A stretch of DNA of 42,429 bases from a virus. The position numbers were made by a program, and so were the translations under genes. The stretch covers positions 1 to 42,429 of IMG/VR virus record IMGVR_UViG_3300042560_000161; one strand, 5' to 3'. The notes beneath the pieces are model-generated. The model searched no databases. It was not told the origin of the DNA and was given only the letters and a program-made list of their open reading frames with translations. Numbering within the stretch: the first letter of the stretch is position 1; each line of letters begins with the position of its first letter. This document shows, one piece after another, positions 1 to 8,948 of the stretch.

Positions 1-1
1 C

Positions 2-724
2 AAGGGCAACTACATCATGATGGGTCCTGACTCGATCAATTACGCCCAGCACTTTGCTGATGCCAACCTTCAGGCCATTGACCTGAGCAGGATGACCAAG
101 GCGCAAGTTGACCAGTTCAACGAGTTGATCCGCAAGGGCAGCAAAAAGTCCGGCCCCCGTGAGTCCTTTCCCGGGATCGAGGACAAGGACAGCGCCTACC
201 TGCAAATGGCTATGGACCCAGAGCTACGCAAGCACTTCAACGCCCTGATGCAGATGCCAACGGTCACCGAGACGCTCAACCTGCCAAGCGGCACGGACAT
301 CCGGTTTGCCATCACCGAGCCATCCCTGCGTGACTTGGAGACTGGCGTGACCGGCTACTCCATGGGCAAGATGCGTCCTGACATCGCCTCCAAGGAGCTG
401 CCGCTGTCGACCCACCCCACCTACGACTACGACATCCCCGGCGAATTCATGGGCCAGTCTAAGTACCCTATGCCCTACGAGCTGTCGTTCCCGGACACCT
501 TGCAGTCCATCCGGGCGAACCCAAAGCAGGCCCGTCAAGAGTTCGGCTCCCTCAAGATGGTTGGCCCACGCCAGACCATTGACCAGCAGATGATCGACGA
601 GATCAAGATGTACGAGGAGCGCATGAAGCGGTTGACCGGCAAGAAGGCTGGTGGCGCTGTCCGCAAATTTGAAGGTGGCGAGATCACTGCTGACGATCTG
701 ATCCTCGAAGAAAGGAAACTGTAA
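2..724 (+). CDS. Conserved phage protein, 5' end cut by window edge
   Basis: The reading frame is open from the first bases of the window and runs through an internal ATG at 17, so this is probably the 3' part of a longer gene. About 240 residues are visible. I recognise no catalytic domain. The middle is rich in Tyr and Pro (around YDYDIPGEFMGQSKYPMPYE), followed by a charged helical segment with KMYEERMKRLTGKK. The C-terminus carries KKAGGAVRKFEGG, a Lys/Gly-Gly motif that recurs in other late proteins of this phage. The stop overlaps the start of the next gene (TAATG), which implies translational coupling. It sits upstream of the portal with a polyvalent-type protein between them, so a virion-associated role is likely. 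That function is inferred from position only. Confidence 0.75.
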   Translation, partial: KGNYIMMGPDSINYAQHFADANLQAIDLSRMTKAQVDQFNELIRKGSKKSGPRESFPGIEDKDSAYLQMAMDPELRKHFNALMQMPTVTETLNLPSGTDIRFAITEPSLRDLETGVTGYSMGKMRPDIASKELPLSTHPTYDYDIPGEFMGQSKYPMPYELSFPDTLQSIRANPKQARQEFGSLKMVGPRQTIDQQMIDEIKMYEERMKRLTGKKAGGAVRKFEGGEITADDLILEERKL

Positions 725-2559
725 TGGGTGCGTTCGATCTGCTTGCCAAGGCGGCAAAAGGGGCCAAGAAGGCCGCTCCGTTCTTTTCCAAGGCCGATGT
801 AGTGCTGGACGAGTTGCAGCGCGGCAAAGGGGCTGGCAATGAGTTCTTGGGTGAGCTGGTCAAGAAGGGTGCAAAGCCCACCGAGCTGCGTGAGCGTGGC
901 ATTGAGAAGGCGCTCAAGGACAAGCCCAAGATGACCAAGGCCGAGGTCCAGAAGATCTTTGAGAGCAACCCACCACCACGGGTGCAAGAGAAGGTGCTGA
1001 GCAGCGAAGTCCCTGACTACGACGAATGGCTTGAGAACAAAGCCCAAGAGATCTACGGCGTTGACTGGTTTGACTTGCGCAAGGAAGAGCAGAAGGCGCT
1101 CAACAAGATGTATGGGGATCTGCCGCTGACCCAGTACGACAAGTACAAGACCCCGGGCGGTGAGAATTACCGCGAGATCTTGCTGAAGCTGCCAGCGTTT
1201 GATAACAAGCGCATCATGGAGCTGGAGGCCGACATTCGCAGGAGCGAGGGCGCGTACAAAGACCCCATGTCCGTGCCAGACTTCCGCGCCAAGGTGGATG
1301 AGTTGGCCCAACTCAAGGAGCAACAGGCCGCAGCCGGTGCGCCCTACGTCTCAAGCCACTACAAGACCGACCCTAACGTGCTGGCCCACATCCGTGTGCA
1401 GGACTATCAAGTGCCATCAAAAGGCTATGCGGTGGTCAATACCCGTTCTGGCAACAAGTCTGAGGTCTTCCCCACCATGGAACAGGCTCAGGCCGCCTTG
1501 GTTCAGTATCCTGAGAGCCTGCAAACAATGCTCAAAGTAACTGAGGCGCAAGGTAAGCCCAAGAAGGTCTTGCTGGTTGACGAGATCCAGTCAGACTGGC
1601 ATCAAGAGGGGCGCAAGAAAGGTTATCTCGGAGACCAAAAAAAGATTGATTGGGACGATCCTGCATACGTTCAGGCAAGAAGACGGGCCACGGTACTAGG
1701 CAATGAGTTCAACAGGAACAACGCAAATCCTGCTCGTCAGGCTGAAATTGAGCCAATGCTACGTGAGGCACGCAGGGCAGAGCGTGCGTTTATTGATCAC
1801 AACAATCAAATTGGCAGTCTTGTCCCCGACGCCCCATTCAAAAAGAACTGGCACGAATTGGCAATGAAGCGCGTGCTAGATTACGCAGCAGAGAACGGCT
1901 ACGACAGTGTTGCCATCACCCCGGGCGTGCAGCAGGTAAAGCGCTATGAGGATGCAACCCGTCAAGCGGTTGATGAGGTTGCCATGTATGGCGACACCCT
2001 TGTCGGTTTTAAGGATGGCCGCAGGGTGATTGAGCAGCCCATCTCCAGCCCTGATGAGCTTGAGCGGTACATCGGCAAGGAAATGGCCGAGAAGTTGTCT
2101 AACGCAGCGCCAGACATGAACTTCATCCGATCGATCAAGGGCGAGGACATCACCGTTGGTGGCGAGGGCATGAAGGGCTTCTACGACAAGATCCTGCCAG
2201 ACTACTTGAACAACTACGGCAAGAAGTACGGGGCGCAGATGGGTGAGATGGATCTCAAAATCGGGACTGATTTGAATTTTCCGCCCAACAATTACAACTT
2301 ACCAACATCCGTTCCGGGCGAGGTTCAACGAGTCCATTCCTTCGACATCACCCCCCAAATGCGGGAAGAGATCAAGACCAAGGGCCAGCCCCTGTACGGC
2401 AAGGTTGCCATGCCCGGGGCTGAAGCAGCAGCAGGCGCAGGAGCGGCGACAATAGGCTCCGAAGTATTTGACACGAATAATGAACAACAGGTTCAAAATC
2501 CGGTACATTTCACCGAAAACCCAGATGCTATGCTTCTGGAACTGATGCAGAGGAATTGA
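724..2559 (+). CDS. Large polyvalent-type phage protein with DEIQSDWHQ domain
   Basis: This 611-residue protein has two blocks I recognise from large phage proteins of the polyvalent class. One is VDEIQSDWHQEGRKKGY at about residues 285-301. The other is PFKKNWHELAMKRVLDYAAE followed by NGYDSVAITPG at about 371-401. Together they look like one conserved alpha/beta domain. Its biochemical activity is not known to me; polyvalent proteins are often proposed to be co-injected with phage DNA to act early in the host. The N-terminal ~120 residues are Lys-rich and helical. The C-terminus has an Ala-rich stretch (GAEAAAGAGAA) after a PLYGK motif. It starts in a TAATG overlap with the gene before and ends 3 bases before the portal gene, so it belongs to the head operon. 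Confidence 0.75.
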   Translation: MGAFDLLAKAAKGAKKAAPFFSKADVVLDELQRGKGAGNEFLGELVKKGAKPTELRERGIEKALKDKPKMTKAEVQKIFESNPPPRVQEKVLSSEVPDYDEWLENKAQEIYGVDWFDLRKEEQKALNKMYGDLPLTQYDKYKTPGGENYREILLKLPAFDNKRIMELEADIRRSEGAYKDPMSVPDFRAKVDELAQLKEQQAAAGAPYVSSHYKTDPNVLAHIRVQDYQVPSKGYAVVNTRSGNKSEVFPTMEQAQAALVQYPESLQTMLKVTEAQGKPKKVLLVDEIQSDWHQEGRKKGYLGDQKKIDWDDPAYVQARRRATVLGNEFNRNNANPARQAEIEPMLREARRAERAFIDHNNQIGSLVPDAPFKKNWHELAMKRVLDYAAENGYDSVAITPGVQQVKRYEDATRQAVDEVAMYGDTLVGFKDGRRVIEQPISSPDELERYIGKEMAEKLSNAAPDMNFIRSIKGEDITVGGEGMKGFYDKILPDYLNNYGKKYGAQMGEMDLKIGTDLNFPPNNYNLPTSVPGEVQRVHSFDITPQMREEIKTKGQPLYGKVAMPGAEAAAGAGAATIGSEVFDTNNEQQVQNPVHFTENPDAMLLELMQRN

Positions 2560-2562
2560 TTC

Positions 2563-5097
2563 ATGGTTACAGAGTTCCCAATCGACCCCGAGTACGGACG
2601 TTTCGTACAGGGCATGGCCGACGAGCCACCAGAGTCTCAGGAGGAGCAGGAAGAGTACGAGCTACCTGACGACGACTCTGAGCTTGAGGAGCTGCCTGAC
2701 GGCTCTGTGGTGGTCAAGATGGACACTGAAGGCCCGATGGAAGACGGCGAGTTCTACCAGAACCTTGCCGAAGTCATCGACCCGGGTGAGTTGAGCAGCA
2801 TCGCCATGCGTTACATTGACCTGATTGAGAAAGACAAGCAGGCCCGCGAGGAGCGCGACAAGCAGTACGAGGAGGGCTTGAAGCGCACCGGTCTGGGCAA
2901 GGATGCCCCCGGTGGCGCAACCTTCTCTGGTGCCTCAAAGGTGGTTCACCCCGTCATGGCCGAGGCCTGCGTTGACTTTGCCTCCCGCGCCATCAAAGAG
3001 ATGTTCCCACCTGACGGCCCGGTCAAGACCAAGATCTTGGGCCAAGTGGACGAGGAGAAGACAGCCCGTGCAGAGCGCAAGCGCGACTACATGAACTGGC
3101 AGCTTACCGAGCAGATTGAGGAGTTCCGCGACGAGCAAGAGCAGCTCCTGACTCAGCTCCCCCTTGGCGGCTCCCAGTACATGAAGCTCTGGTACGACGA
3201 GCAGAAGAAGCGCCCCTGCGCTGAGTTCCTGCCCATCGACCGGGTGATCGTGCCGTTCTCGGCCACCAACTTCTACACCGCCCAGCGTGCGACCGAGGTC
3301 CACGTCATCACCGAGTGGGAATTCAAGCGCCGCATCCGTACTGGCCTGTACCGCGACATCGAAGTGATCCGAGCAACCATGCAGCCTGATCAGACTGCAG
3401 CGGAGAAGGCCAACGACAAGATTGAAGGCCGCAAGTATCAGGACAACGAAGACGGTGAGCGCACGGTCTACCACGTCTACTGCCACTTGGAGCTGGACGA
3501 GGACGGTGAGTCTGATGGCGAGATGGCCCCGTACATCATGATGATTGACGACTTGGAGCACGAGGTCATCGGCTTGTACCGCAACTGGGAAGACGGCGAC
3601 AAGACCATGACCAAGCTGGACTGGGTCGTGGAGTTCAAGTTCATCCCATGGCGTGGTGCGTATGCGATTGGCCTGCCCCACCTGATTGGCGGCTTGTCTG
3701 CAGCTCTGACTGGCGGCATCCGCGCTTTGCTGGACAGCGCACACATCAACAACGCCGCGACCATGCTCAAGCTCAAGGGGGCCAAGATCAGCGGCCAGAG
3801 CCAGCAGGTGGACGTCACGCAGATCGTGGAGGTTGAAGGCGCTCCCGGCGTGGACGACATCCGCAAGATCGCCATGCCCATGCCGTTCAACCCACCCTCA
3901 CCGGTGCTGTTCCAGTTGGTGGGCTACCTCGACAAAGCCGCCCGGGGCGTGGTCACCACCGCCGAGGAGAAGATTGCTGACGTCAACTCCAACACCCCGG
4001 TGGGCACGACTCAGGCGCTGATTGAGCAAGGCGCTGCCGTGTTCTCGGCCATCCACGCCCGTCTGCACGACTCGCAGGCCCGAGTGCTCAAGATCCTCGG
4101 CCGACTGAACCGTTGGTACTTGGACGACCAGCGCAAGGGCGAGATTGTTGAGGACTTGGAGATAACTCAGGATGACTTTAAGCGCAACACGGACGTTGTT
4201 CCCGTGTCTGACCCCCACATCTTCTCTGAGACCCAGCGTATGGCTCAGATGCAGGCTGTGCTGGCCCGTTCCGACAAGGCCCCTGACCTGTACAACCGTC
4301 AAGCCGTAGAGCAGCGCCTCCTGAAGCAGTTGAAGATCCCGGGCATCAACGAGTTGCTCAAGGACACCCCAGCCCCTGAGGAGAGGACATCAGCGGACGA
4401 GAACGTCGCCATGGCGCTGGGCCAGAACGCCTTTGCGTACATCCACCAAGACCACTTGGCTCACATCCAGAGCCACTTGGACTTTGCGCTGAACCCCATC
4501 TACGGCTCCAACCCTATCATGGCCTCGTTCTCCTTGCCGCGCTCACTGGAGCACATCAAGCAGCACATGGTGATGTGGTACTTGAACCGCATGAACGGTT
4601 ACGTGTCCAAGACTCGCGGCAACAAGCAATTGACCGAAGAGGAATACGAGAACAAGCAATTGACGGCCGAGATCGACAAGGTGTTTGCCCTTGCATCACA
4701 GCACGTCAAGCTGGACAGCGAGAAGGCCTTCAGCCAGATTATCCCGCTGGTGCAGCAGCTCATGCAGTCTATGCAGCAACTGTCGCCCAAGCCGCAACTT
4801 CCGCCCGAAGCCATGGTGCTGCGCGAGACCTCCATGGCCGAGACCGAGCGTCGGGCCAAGAAGGACGCCGGAGATTTGCAGCTCAAGTCGCAGCAGATGC
4901 AGCAAGACGCTGCCGAAGCCGAGCGCAAAGAGCAACTGGACATCGCGCTCAACTCCGTGGACAACCTCACGAAAGAGCGCATAGAGACTGCACGCCTGAC
5001 CCAGAAAGATCAGGAGTTGCAAACCGAGCAGTTTGAAACTGCAATCCGCCTCCAGCAAGAGGTACAACGCAAACTTGGAGATCCAAATGGCTACTAA
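2563..5097 (+). CDS. Portal protein
   Basis: The product is 844 residues, in the size range of P22-type podovirus portals. The dodecameric portal forms the unique capsid vertex through which DNA is packaged and ejected. After a very acidic N-terminal ~65 residues, the block around VVHPVMAEACVDFASRAIKE and MFPPDGPVKTKILG matches portal families of many environmental phages. The middle contains wing/crown-type segments, including a membrane-free hydrophobic run near GLPHLIGGLSAALTGGIRAL. The last ~130 residues are strongly helical and rich in Gln, Glu and Lys, as expected for a C-terminal barrel or coiled coil. The gene leads a head module followed by scaffold and capsid genes, which supports the call. 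The stop overlaps the next start by 11 bases. Confidence 0.9.
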   Translation: MVTEFPIDPEYGRFVQGMADEPPESQEEQEEYELPDDDSELEELPDGSVVVKMDTEGPMEDGEFYQNLAEVIDPGELSSIAMRYIDLIEKDKQAREERDKQYEEGLKRTGLGKDAPGGATFSGASKVVHPVMAEACVDFASRAIKEMFPPDGPVKTKILGQVDEEKTARAERKRDYMNWQLTEQIEEFRDEQEQLLTQLPLGGSQYMKLWYDEQKKRPCAEFLPIDRVIVPFSATNFYTAQRATEVHVITEWEFKRRIRTGLYRDIEVIRATMQPDQTAAEKANDKIEGRKYQDNEDGERTVYHVYCHLELDEDGESDGEMAPYIMMIDDLEHEVIGLYRNWEDGDKTMTKLDWVVEFKFIPWRGAYAIGLPHLIGGLSAALTGGIRALLDSAHINNAATMLKLKGAKISGQSQQVDVTQIVEVEGAPGVDDIRKIAMPMPFNPPSPVLFQLVGYLDKAARGVVTTAEEKIADVNSNTPVGTTQALIEQGAAVFSAIHARLHDSQARVLKILGRLNRWYLDDQRKGEIVEDLEITQDDFKRNTDVVPVSDPHIFSETQRMAQMQAVLARSDKAPDLYNRQAVEQRLLKQLKIPGINELLKDTPAPEERTSADENVAMALGQNAFAYIHQDHLAHIQSHLDFALNPIYGSNPIMASFSLPRSLEHIKQHMVMWYLNRMNGYVSKTRGNKQLTEEEYENKQLTAEIDKVFALASQHVKLDSEKAFSQIIPLVQQLMQSMQQLSPKPQLPPEAMVLRETSMAETERRAKKDAGDLQLKSQQMQQDAAEAERKEQLDIALNSVDNLTKERIETARLTQKDQELQTEQFETAIRLQQEVQRKLGDPNGY

Positions 5098-5239
5098 CCC
5101 TTACCACAATGAAGCCGTGCCAATGCACAAGCGTATCGCCGCTGGCGAGAAGCTCGACGGCACATCCCTGAAGTCGCAAGGCGGCAACGCCAAGCCGACA
5201 CAACCCAAAGGAGGCGCACTGAGCCAGAAGAAAAAATGA
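5087..5239 (+). CDS. Small basic phage protein, unknown function
   Basis: This 50-residue product begins MATNPYHNEAVPMHKRIAAG and ends in a Lys-rich tail. I chose the ATG inside the end of the portal gene because GGAG stands 6 bases upstream; longer in-frame starts lack such a site. It is rich in Lys, Gly and Gln with no predicted membrane segment. The overlap with the portal and the ATGA overlap with the next gene indicate coupled translation in the head operon. I do not recognise a function; size and charge would fit a minor virion or assembly factor, but that is a guess. Confidence 0.6.
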   Translation: MATNPYHNEAVPMHKRIAAGEKLDGTSLKSQGGNAKPTQPKGGALSQKKK

Positions 5240-5424
5240 AAACCATCTCCGACCTCATCGGCGCAATAGAGTCTCGAAAGGCTGAAATAAGCCTGTCCCT
5301 AGCGGCTGGAAATGCTGCGTCATGGGAGACCTATCACCGTATGACTGGTCATTACGCAGGACTCAATGAGTCTCTGCAAATCTTGAACAATCTTCTAAAG
5401 GAAGACAATGACAATGATGAATGA
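5236..5424 (+). CDS. Small helical protein, unknown function
   Basis: A 62-residue product that starts in an ATGA overlap with the previous gene and overlaps the co-chaperonin gene by 17 bases. It reads as two or three amphipathic helices (DLIGAIESRKAEISLSLAAG, then GLNESLQILNNLLKEDND) with an acidic end. No known motif is visible. The tight packing supports it being translated. Small helical proteins at this position could be assembly cofactors, but nothing in the sequence proves it. Confidence 0.55.
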   Translation: MKTISDLIGAIESRKAEISLSLAAGNAASWETYHRMTGHYAGLNESLQILNNLLKEDNDNDE

Positions 5425-5848
5425 ACCGGTAGCGTTTAACGACGCTGACATTGCTTGGGCTTTCCCGAGCGTAGATCCCGGCGCAAAACCTCTCGGTGGG
5501 CGAATCCTTGTGCAACTACGCCGCACCAAAAAGAAAATGACTGGGTCTGGAATCATCTTGGTTGAAGAGACCAAAGATGCAGAGAAGTGGAACAACATGG
5601 TGGCGAAGGTCATCGAAGTTGGGCCAATTGCATTCAAGAGCCGCGACACCATGCAAGACTGGCCCGAGGGCAGTTGGGTTGTTGCTGGCGACTACATCCG
5701 TGTCCCTAAGTGGGGCGGAGATCGCTGGGAAGTGAAAGTGCCGGGAGAGGACCACCTCGAAGACCCCGCCCTTTTCATGATCTTGAATGACCACGAAGCC
5801 ATCGCGAAGGTGACATGCAGTCCCCTTGAGATGCGTTCTTTTATCTGA
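5408..5848 (+). CDS. GroES-like co-chaperonin (Cpn10 fold)
   Basis: The 146-residue product aligns by eye with Cpn10 proteins. A PLGGRILVQLRR strand matches the GroES opening PLHDRVIVKR. It is followed by KKKMTGSGIILVEETKDAEKW, equivalent to the mobile loop and GGI(V/I)L strand, and then AKVIEVGP for the VLAVGNG strand. The end, LFMILNDHEAIAKV, parallels the GroES C-terminus VLIMSESDILAIV. Its extra length is a ~15-residue N-terminal extension and an insertion around the roof loop (RDTMQDWPEGSW). GroES-type proteins cap GroEL; T4 gp31 is the known phage case, needed for folding the capsid protein. Its place between portal and scaffold suggests it helps fold the capsid protein or another virion protein. 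An AAAGG site lies about 6 bases before the chosen ATG. Confidence 0.75.
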   Translation: MTMMNEPVAFNDADIAWAFPSVDPGAKPLGGRILVQLRRTKKKMTGSGIILVEETKDAEKWNNMVAKVIEVGPIAFKSRDTMQDWPEGSWVVAGDYIRVPKWGGDRWEVKVPGEDHLEDPALFMILNDHEAIAKVTCSPLEMRSFI

Positions 5849-5856
5849 GGTGAATC

Positions 5857-6834
5857 ATGGCTGAACAAGCACAAGACGAAAAAATTGAAGTCAAGGAAGC
5901 GGTGGACGGCTCGGCCTCTGTTGACCTTCCTGACAACATCCCAAACCCGCAGGCGGATGACAACGACGACGACGACCGCGATGAGCCAAAGATGGCCGAT
6001 GGCGGTGATGTCGACAGCGATGACGACCACCCTGACGACAACGATGCCCTTCGTGCCGTCAAGCGTGACCGCCGCCGCACCAAAAAGCAGTTGGTCCGCC
6101 AGACCAATGCCGAAAAAGAGATCAAGCTGCAAATGCTTGAACGCCAAAATCAAGATCTGATCCAAAGACTGTCGGTGGTGGAGCGCAAAACCCACTCTGC
6201 TGACTTGGCCCGGATCGACAAGGCAATTGAAGACTCTGAGCTGCGCATCAACTACGCCAAGATGAAGCTATCGGAGGCCGCCGAGTCTCGTGACGGCAAC
6301 GCCATGGCAAAAGCTCAGGAGATGTGGATGGAGGCCCGCCAACAGGCGGAATCCCTGCGCAACCTGAAGAAGAGCGCTACCCAGCCACGGCAGGAGTCCA
6401 GCATCCCAGACCCCCGTTTGCAGCGTAATGCCGCCAACTGGATGGAGCGCAACTCTTGGTTCAACCCTGACGGCAAGGACTTGGACAGCAAGATTGCCAA
6501 GCAGGTTGACGAGCAGCTTACTTCTGAGGGTTGGGATCCCAATTCAACAGACTATTGGGAAGAACTTGACAATCGCTTGCAAAAGTACGTATCTCACAGA
6601 TACAATGGAAAAACCGATGAGAATCCAAATCAACGGAGTAAACCAAGGGGTATTGTGACTGGATCTGGACGCGAATCAGCCTCAAGGGCAGGTGGTAAGA
6701 ACACCTTCACTTTGTCTCCCGAACAAGTTCGGGCGATGAAGGATGCGGGTTTCTGGGACGACTCAGAAAAACGCAACAAAATGATCAAGCGTTACGCAGC
6801 CGAAGCTCGTACATCTCAAGGTTACAGGAGTTAA
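5857..6834 (+). CDS. Putative scaffolding protein
   Basis: The 325-residue product has the composition and position of a procapsid scaffold. The N-terminal ~65 residues are dominated by Asp and Glu. A long helical, Lys/Glu/Gln-rich coiled-coil region follows (around KEIKLQMLERQNQDLIQRLS and the next 80 residues). A C-terminal basic domain contains LSPEQVRAMKDAGFWDD and KMIKRYAAEA, a pattern seen in scaffolds of related phages where the C-terminus contacts the capsid protein. It contains KMADGG near residue 50, one instance of the recurring Gly-Gly motif. It lies between portal and capsid genes, the usual scaffold location. I see no protease domain in the window, so scaffold is probably released rather than processed; this is inference. 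Confidence 0.75.
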   Translation: MAEQAQDEKIEVKEAVDGSASVDLPDNIPNPQADDNDDDDRDEPKMADGGDVDSDDDHPDDNDALRAVKRDRRRTKKQLVRQTNAEKEIKLQMLERQNQDLIQRLSVVERKTHSADLARIDKAIEDSELRINYAKMKLSEAAESRDGNAMAKAQEMWMEARQQAESLRNLKKSATQPRQESSIPDPRLQRNAANWMERNSWFNPDGKDLDSKIAKQVDEQLTSEGWDPNSTDYWEELDNRLQKYVSHRYNGKTDENPNQRSKPRGIVTGSGRESASRAGGKNTFTLSPEQVRAMKDAGFWDDSEKRNKMIKRYAAEARTSQGYRS

Positions 6835-6836
6835 AA

Positions 6837-7376
6837 ATGGATTCAAGGTTAAAAAAATCTCTTCAGGCCGGTGGCCGCAATGATCGCGCAAGCGAGGACG
6901 CAAGCCGCCGACCTCCTGAGGAAAAGTTCATGAGTGCGCAGGAACGCCGCAAGGCGTGGAGCGACGAGTGGACGCAATCGGCTCTGCCCAAGACACCCGA
7001 AATCCCGGGATGGCACTTGTGCTGGCTTTCTACAACCAACGCTTACGACACCATCGACAAGAGAATGCGACTCGGATATGTACCCGTGACGGCGGATGAG
7101 ATACCCGGATTCGACAGTTTTCGAGTCAAGGCTGGTGAGCATGTTGGGCACATTTCGTGCAACGAGATGCTGTTATTCAAACTGCCCATGGATGTCTACC
7201 AAGACGTTATGGCGCAGATGCACTATGAAGCCCCCCGCGAGGAAGTTGAGCGTATCTTCTCCCAAGCGGATGCTGGTGCAAAAGACAGCTCTGGTCGCAA
7301 GTTGGTGCAGATGGAAGCGGGTATGGACAGATTCGATCAACAGCAACCAAACCGTGCCCCCGTTTTCGAGGGCTAA
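6837..7376 (+). CDS. Conserved head-module protein, unknown function
   Basis: A 179-residue soluble protein beginning 2 bases after the scaffold stop, with CAGGAG 6 bases before its ATG. The first ~35 residues are charged and probably disordered. A compact domain follows with PEIPGWHLCWLSTTNAYDTI, then RLGYVPVTADEIPGF and FKLPMDVYQDVMAQMHYEAP. The Trp/Cys/Tyr-rich core looks like a small beta-rich fold. I know similar proteins only as unnamed neighbours of scaffold and capsid genes in environmental phages. A role in capsid assembly or as a minor head protein is inferred from context. Confidence 0.7.
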   Translation: MDSRLKKSLQAGGRNDRASEDASRRPPEEKFMSAQERRKAWSDEWTQSALPKTPEIPGWHLCWLSTTNAYDTIDKRMRLGYVPVTADEIPGFDSFRVKAGEHVGHISCNEMLLFKLPMDVYQDVMAQMHYEAPREEVERIFSQADAGAKDSSGRKLVQMEAGMDRFDQQQPNRAPVFEG

Positions 7377-7395
7377 CTTTTTAAGGAGCTAGACT

Positions 7396-7971
7396 ATGTC
7401 TGCAACAAACGCTCCGTTTGGCCTGCGCCCTGCGTTCCACCCCTCCGGTCTGGATCGCGCAACGGCGCTGGCTGACGGTATCACCTCGACCTTCGGGTCA
7501 GCCATCCTCAAAGGCCAACCAGTCAAGTATGTGACTGGCGGCGTCATTCAACCCGCTGCCGCTGGAGACGCCTTCGTTGGCGCATTTGCCGGTGTCGAGT
7601 TTACTGACACCACTGGTCGTCATCGCGTGTCCAACAACTGGCCTGCCTCCACGGCTTACCAGACTGGTTCATGCACTGCCTACTTCTACGCCGATCCAAA
7701 CATCGTGTACGAAATTCAGGCTGACGGCTCTTTGGCTCAAACGTCTATTGGCGACGAAGCCGATTTGACCAACACTACCGCTGGTTCCACAACCACTGGT
7801 CTGTCGCAATGCACTCTGTCAACCACCTTGGTTGGCGCAGGCAACAGCGCTCAGATGCGTATCGTGAACCTCGCTCCGTACCCCGGTAACGACTGGGGTG
7901 ATTCTTTCACTATTGTCCGTGCAACCATCGCCGAATTCCAATTCGCTGGTGCTGCCGGAACAGCAATTTAA
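7396..7971 (+). CDS. Putative capsid decoration or head protein
   Basis: The 191-residue protein begins MSATNAPFGLRP, an opening typical of a family encoded next to capsid genes in many phages and often annotated as head decoration or structural protein. The rest is Gly/Thr/Ala/Ser-rich with predicted beta strands and no membrane segment. A strong AAGGAG lies 8 bases before the start, fitting high expression. It is immediately upstream of the major capsid gene, 14 bases away. Decoration protein is the best guess; a minor capsid component is the alternative. Confidence 0.65.
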   Translation: MSATNAPFGLRPAFHPSGLDRATALADGITSTFGSAILKGQPVKYVTGGVIQPAAAGDAFVGAFAGVEFTDTTGRHRVSNNWPASTAYQTGSCTAYFYADPNIVYEIQADGSLAQTSIGDEADLTNTTAGSTTTGLSQCTLSTTLVGAGNSAQMRIVNLAPYPGNDWGDSFTIVRATIAEFQFAGAAGTAI

Positions 7972-7985
7972 GGAGGGAGTGAACC

Positions 7986-8903
7986 ATGGCCGCTCCAATG
8001 CGCAGTACCGACTTTCGTAGCATCGTCGAACCCATCATGAATGAGTGTTTCGACGGTGTCTACGATCAACGAGCCGACGAATGGTCACGGGTTTTCCGTG
8101 AGCAAGAAGGCATCCCACGCAACTACCATGAAGAACCCGTCCTGTACGGTTTTGGTGCTGCTCCACAGATGGCCGATGGCACTCCTGTGACGTACCAACA
8201 AGGTGGTGTGTTGTTCCTGAAGCGTTACGTCTATGACGTGTATGGCTTGGCCTTCGCTTTGACCAAAGTTTTGGTTGAAGACGGCGACCACATCCGTATT
8301 GGTCAGGTGTACGCCCGTCACCTCGCTCAGTCCCTGATCGAGACCAAAGAGACTCTGTCTGCCAACGTCCTGAACAACGCCTTTACTGGTGGTCAGTACG
8401 CTGGTGGTGACGGCGTCGCTTTGAACAGCGCTTCGCACCCCATCGTGAACGGTACCTTCAGCAACTTGCTGGCAACCGCCGCAAACCTGTCCCAGACTTC
8501 TCTGGAGCAGATGTTGATCCAGATCCGTCAGGCTGTGGACAACAACGGCAAGCGTATCCGTTTGGTGCCCCGCCAATTGGTGGTCGCCCCCGGTAACGTC
8601 TTCCAAGCCGAAGTGCTGCTCAAGAGCGTTCTGCGTGCTGGCAACGCAAACAACGACATCAACCCCGTCAAGTCGATTGGCTTGTTGGACGAAGGTGCTG
8701 CTGTTATCTCGCGTTTGACCAACCCGTCGGCGTTCTGGGTGCAAACCGATGCTCCAGAAGGCATGAAGTTGATGATGCGTCGCAAGCTGGAGAAAACGAT
8801 GGAGGGAGACTTTGAGACTGATTCAATGCGTTATAAAGCCACTGAGCGTTATGACGTAGGTTTCACTGATCCTCGTGCGATGTACGGCACACCCGGCGTC
8901 TAA
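7986..8903 (+). CDS. Major capsid protein
   Basis: The 305-residue product matches a major capsid protein family common in environmental podovirus-like phages, presumably with the HK97 fold. Diagnostic segments are the helical N-terminus, KRYVYDVYGLAFALTKVLVE, the central RLVPRQLVVAPGNVFQAEVL, and the C-terminal SAFWVQTDAPEGMKLMMRRK followed by TERYDVGFTDPRAMYG. No long N-terminal delta domain is present, consistent with the separate scaffold gene. The ribosome site is near-consensus (AAGGAGGGAGTG), the strongest in the window, as expected for the most abundant virion protein. A TTCG hairpin sits just after the stop. Confidence 0.9.
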   Translation: MAAPMRSTDFRSIVEPIMNECFDGVYDQRADEWSRVFREQEGIPRNYHEEPVLYGFGAAPQMADGTPVTYQQGGVLFLKRYVYDVYGLAFALTKVLVEDGDHIRIGQVYARHLAQSLIETKETLSANVLNNAFTGGQYAGGDGVALNSASHPIVNGTFSNLLATAANLSQTSLEQMLIQIRQAVDNNGKRIRLVPRQLVVAPGNVFQAEVLLKSVLRAGNANNDINPVKSIGLLDEGAAVISRLTNPSAFWVQTDAPEGMKLMMRRKLEKTMEGDFETDSMRYKATERYDVGFTDPRAMYGTPGV

Positions 8904-8909
8904 ATCTAA

Positions 8910-8929
8910 GCGGGGGCTTCGGCCCCTGC
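8910..8929 (+). terminator. TTCG hairpin after capsid gene, no U-tract
   Basis: An 8-bp stem with one G-T wobble is capped by a TTCG tetraloop; the core is GGGGC-TTCG-GCCCC. It is followed by CTAATAAGG rather than a T-run, so it is probably a weak terminator, attenuator or mRNA-stabilising 3' end for the capsid transcript rather than a full stop. A near-identical hairpin with a T-run occurs after the gene at 9644-10561. Confidence 0.65.
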
Positions 8930-8948
8930 GCTAATAAGGAGCAAGACA

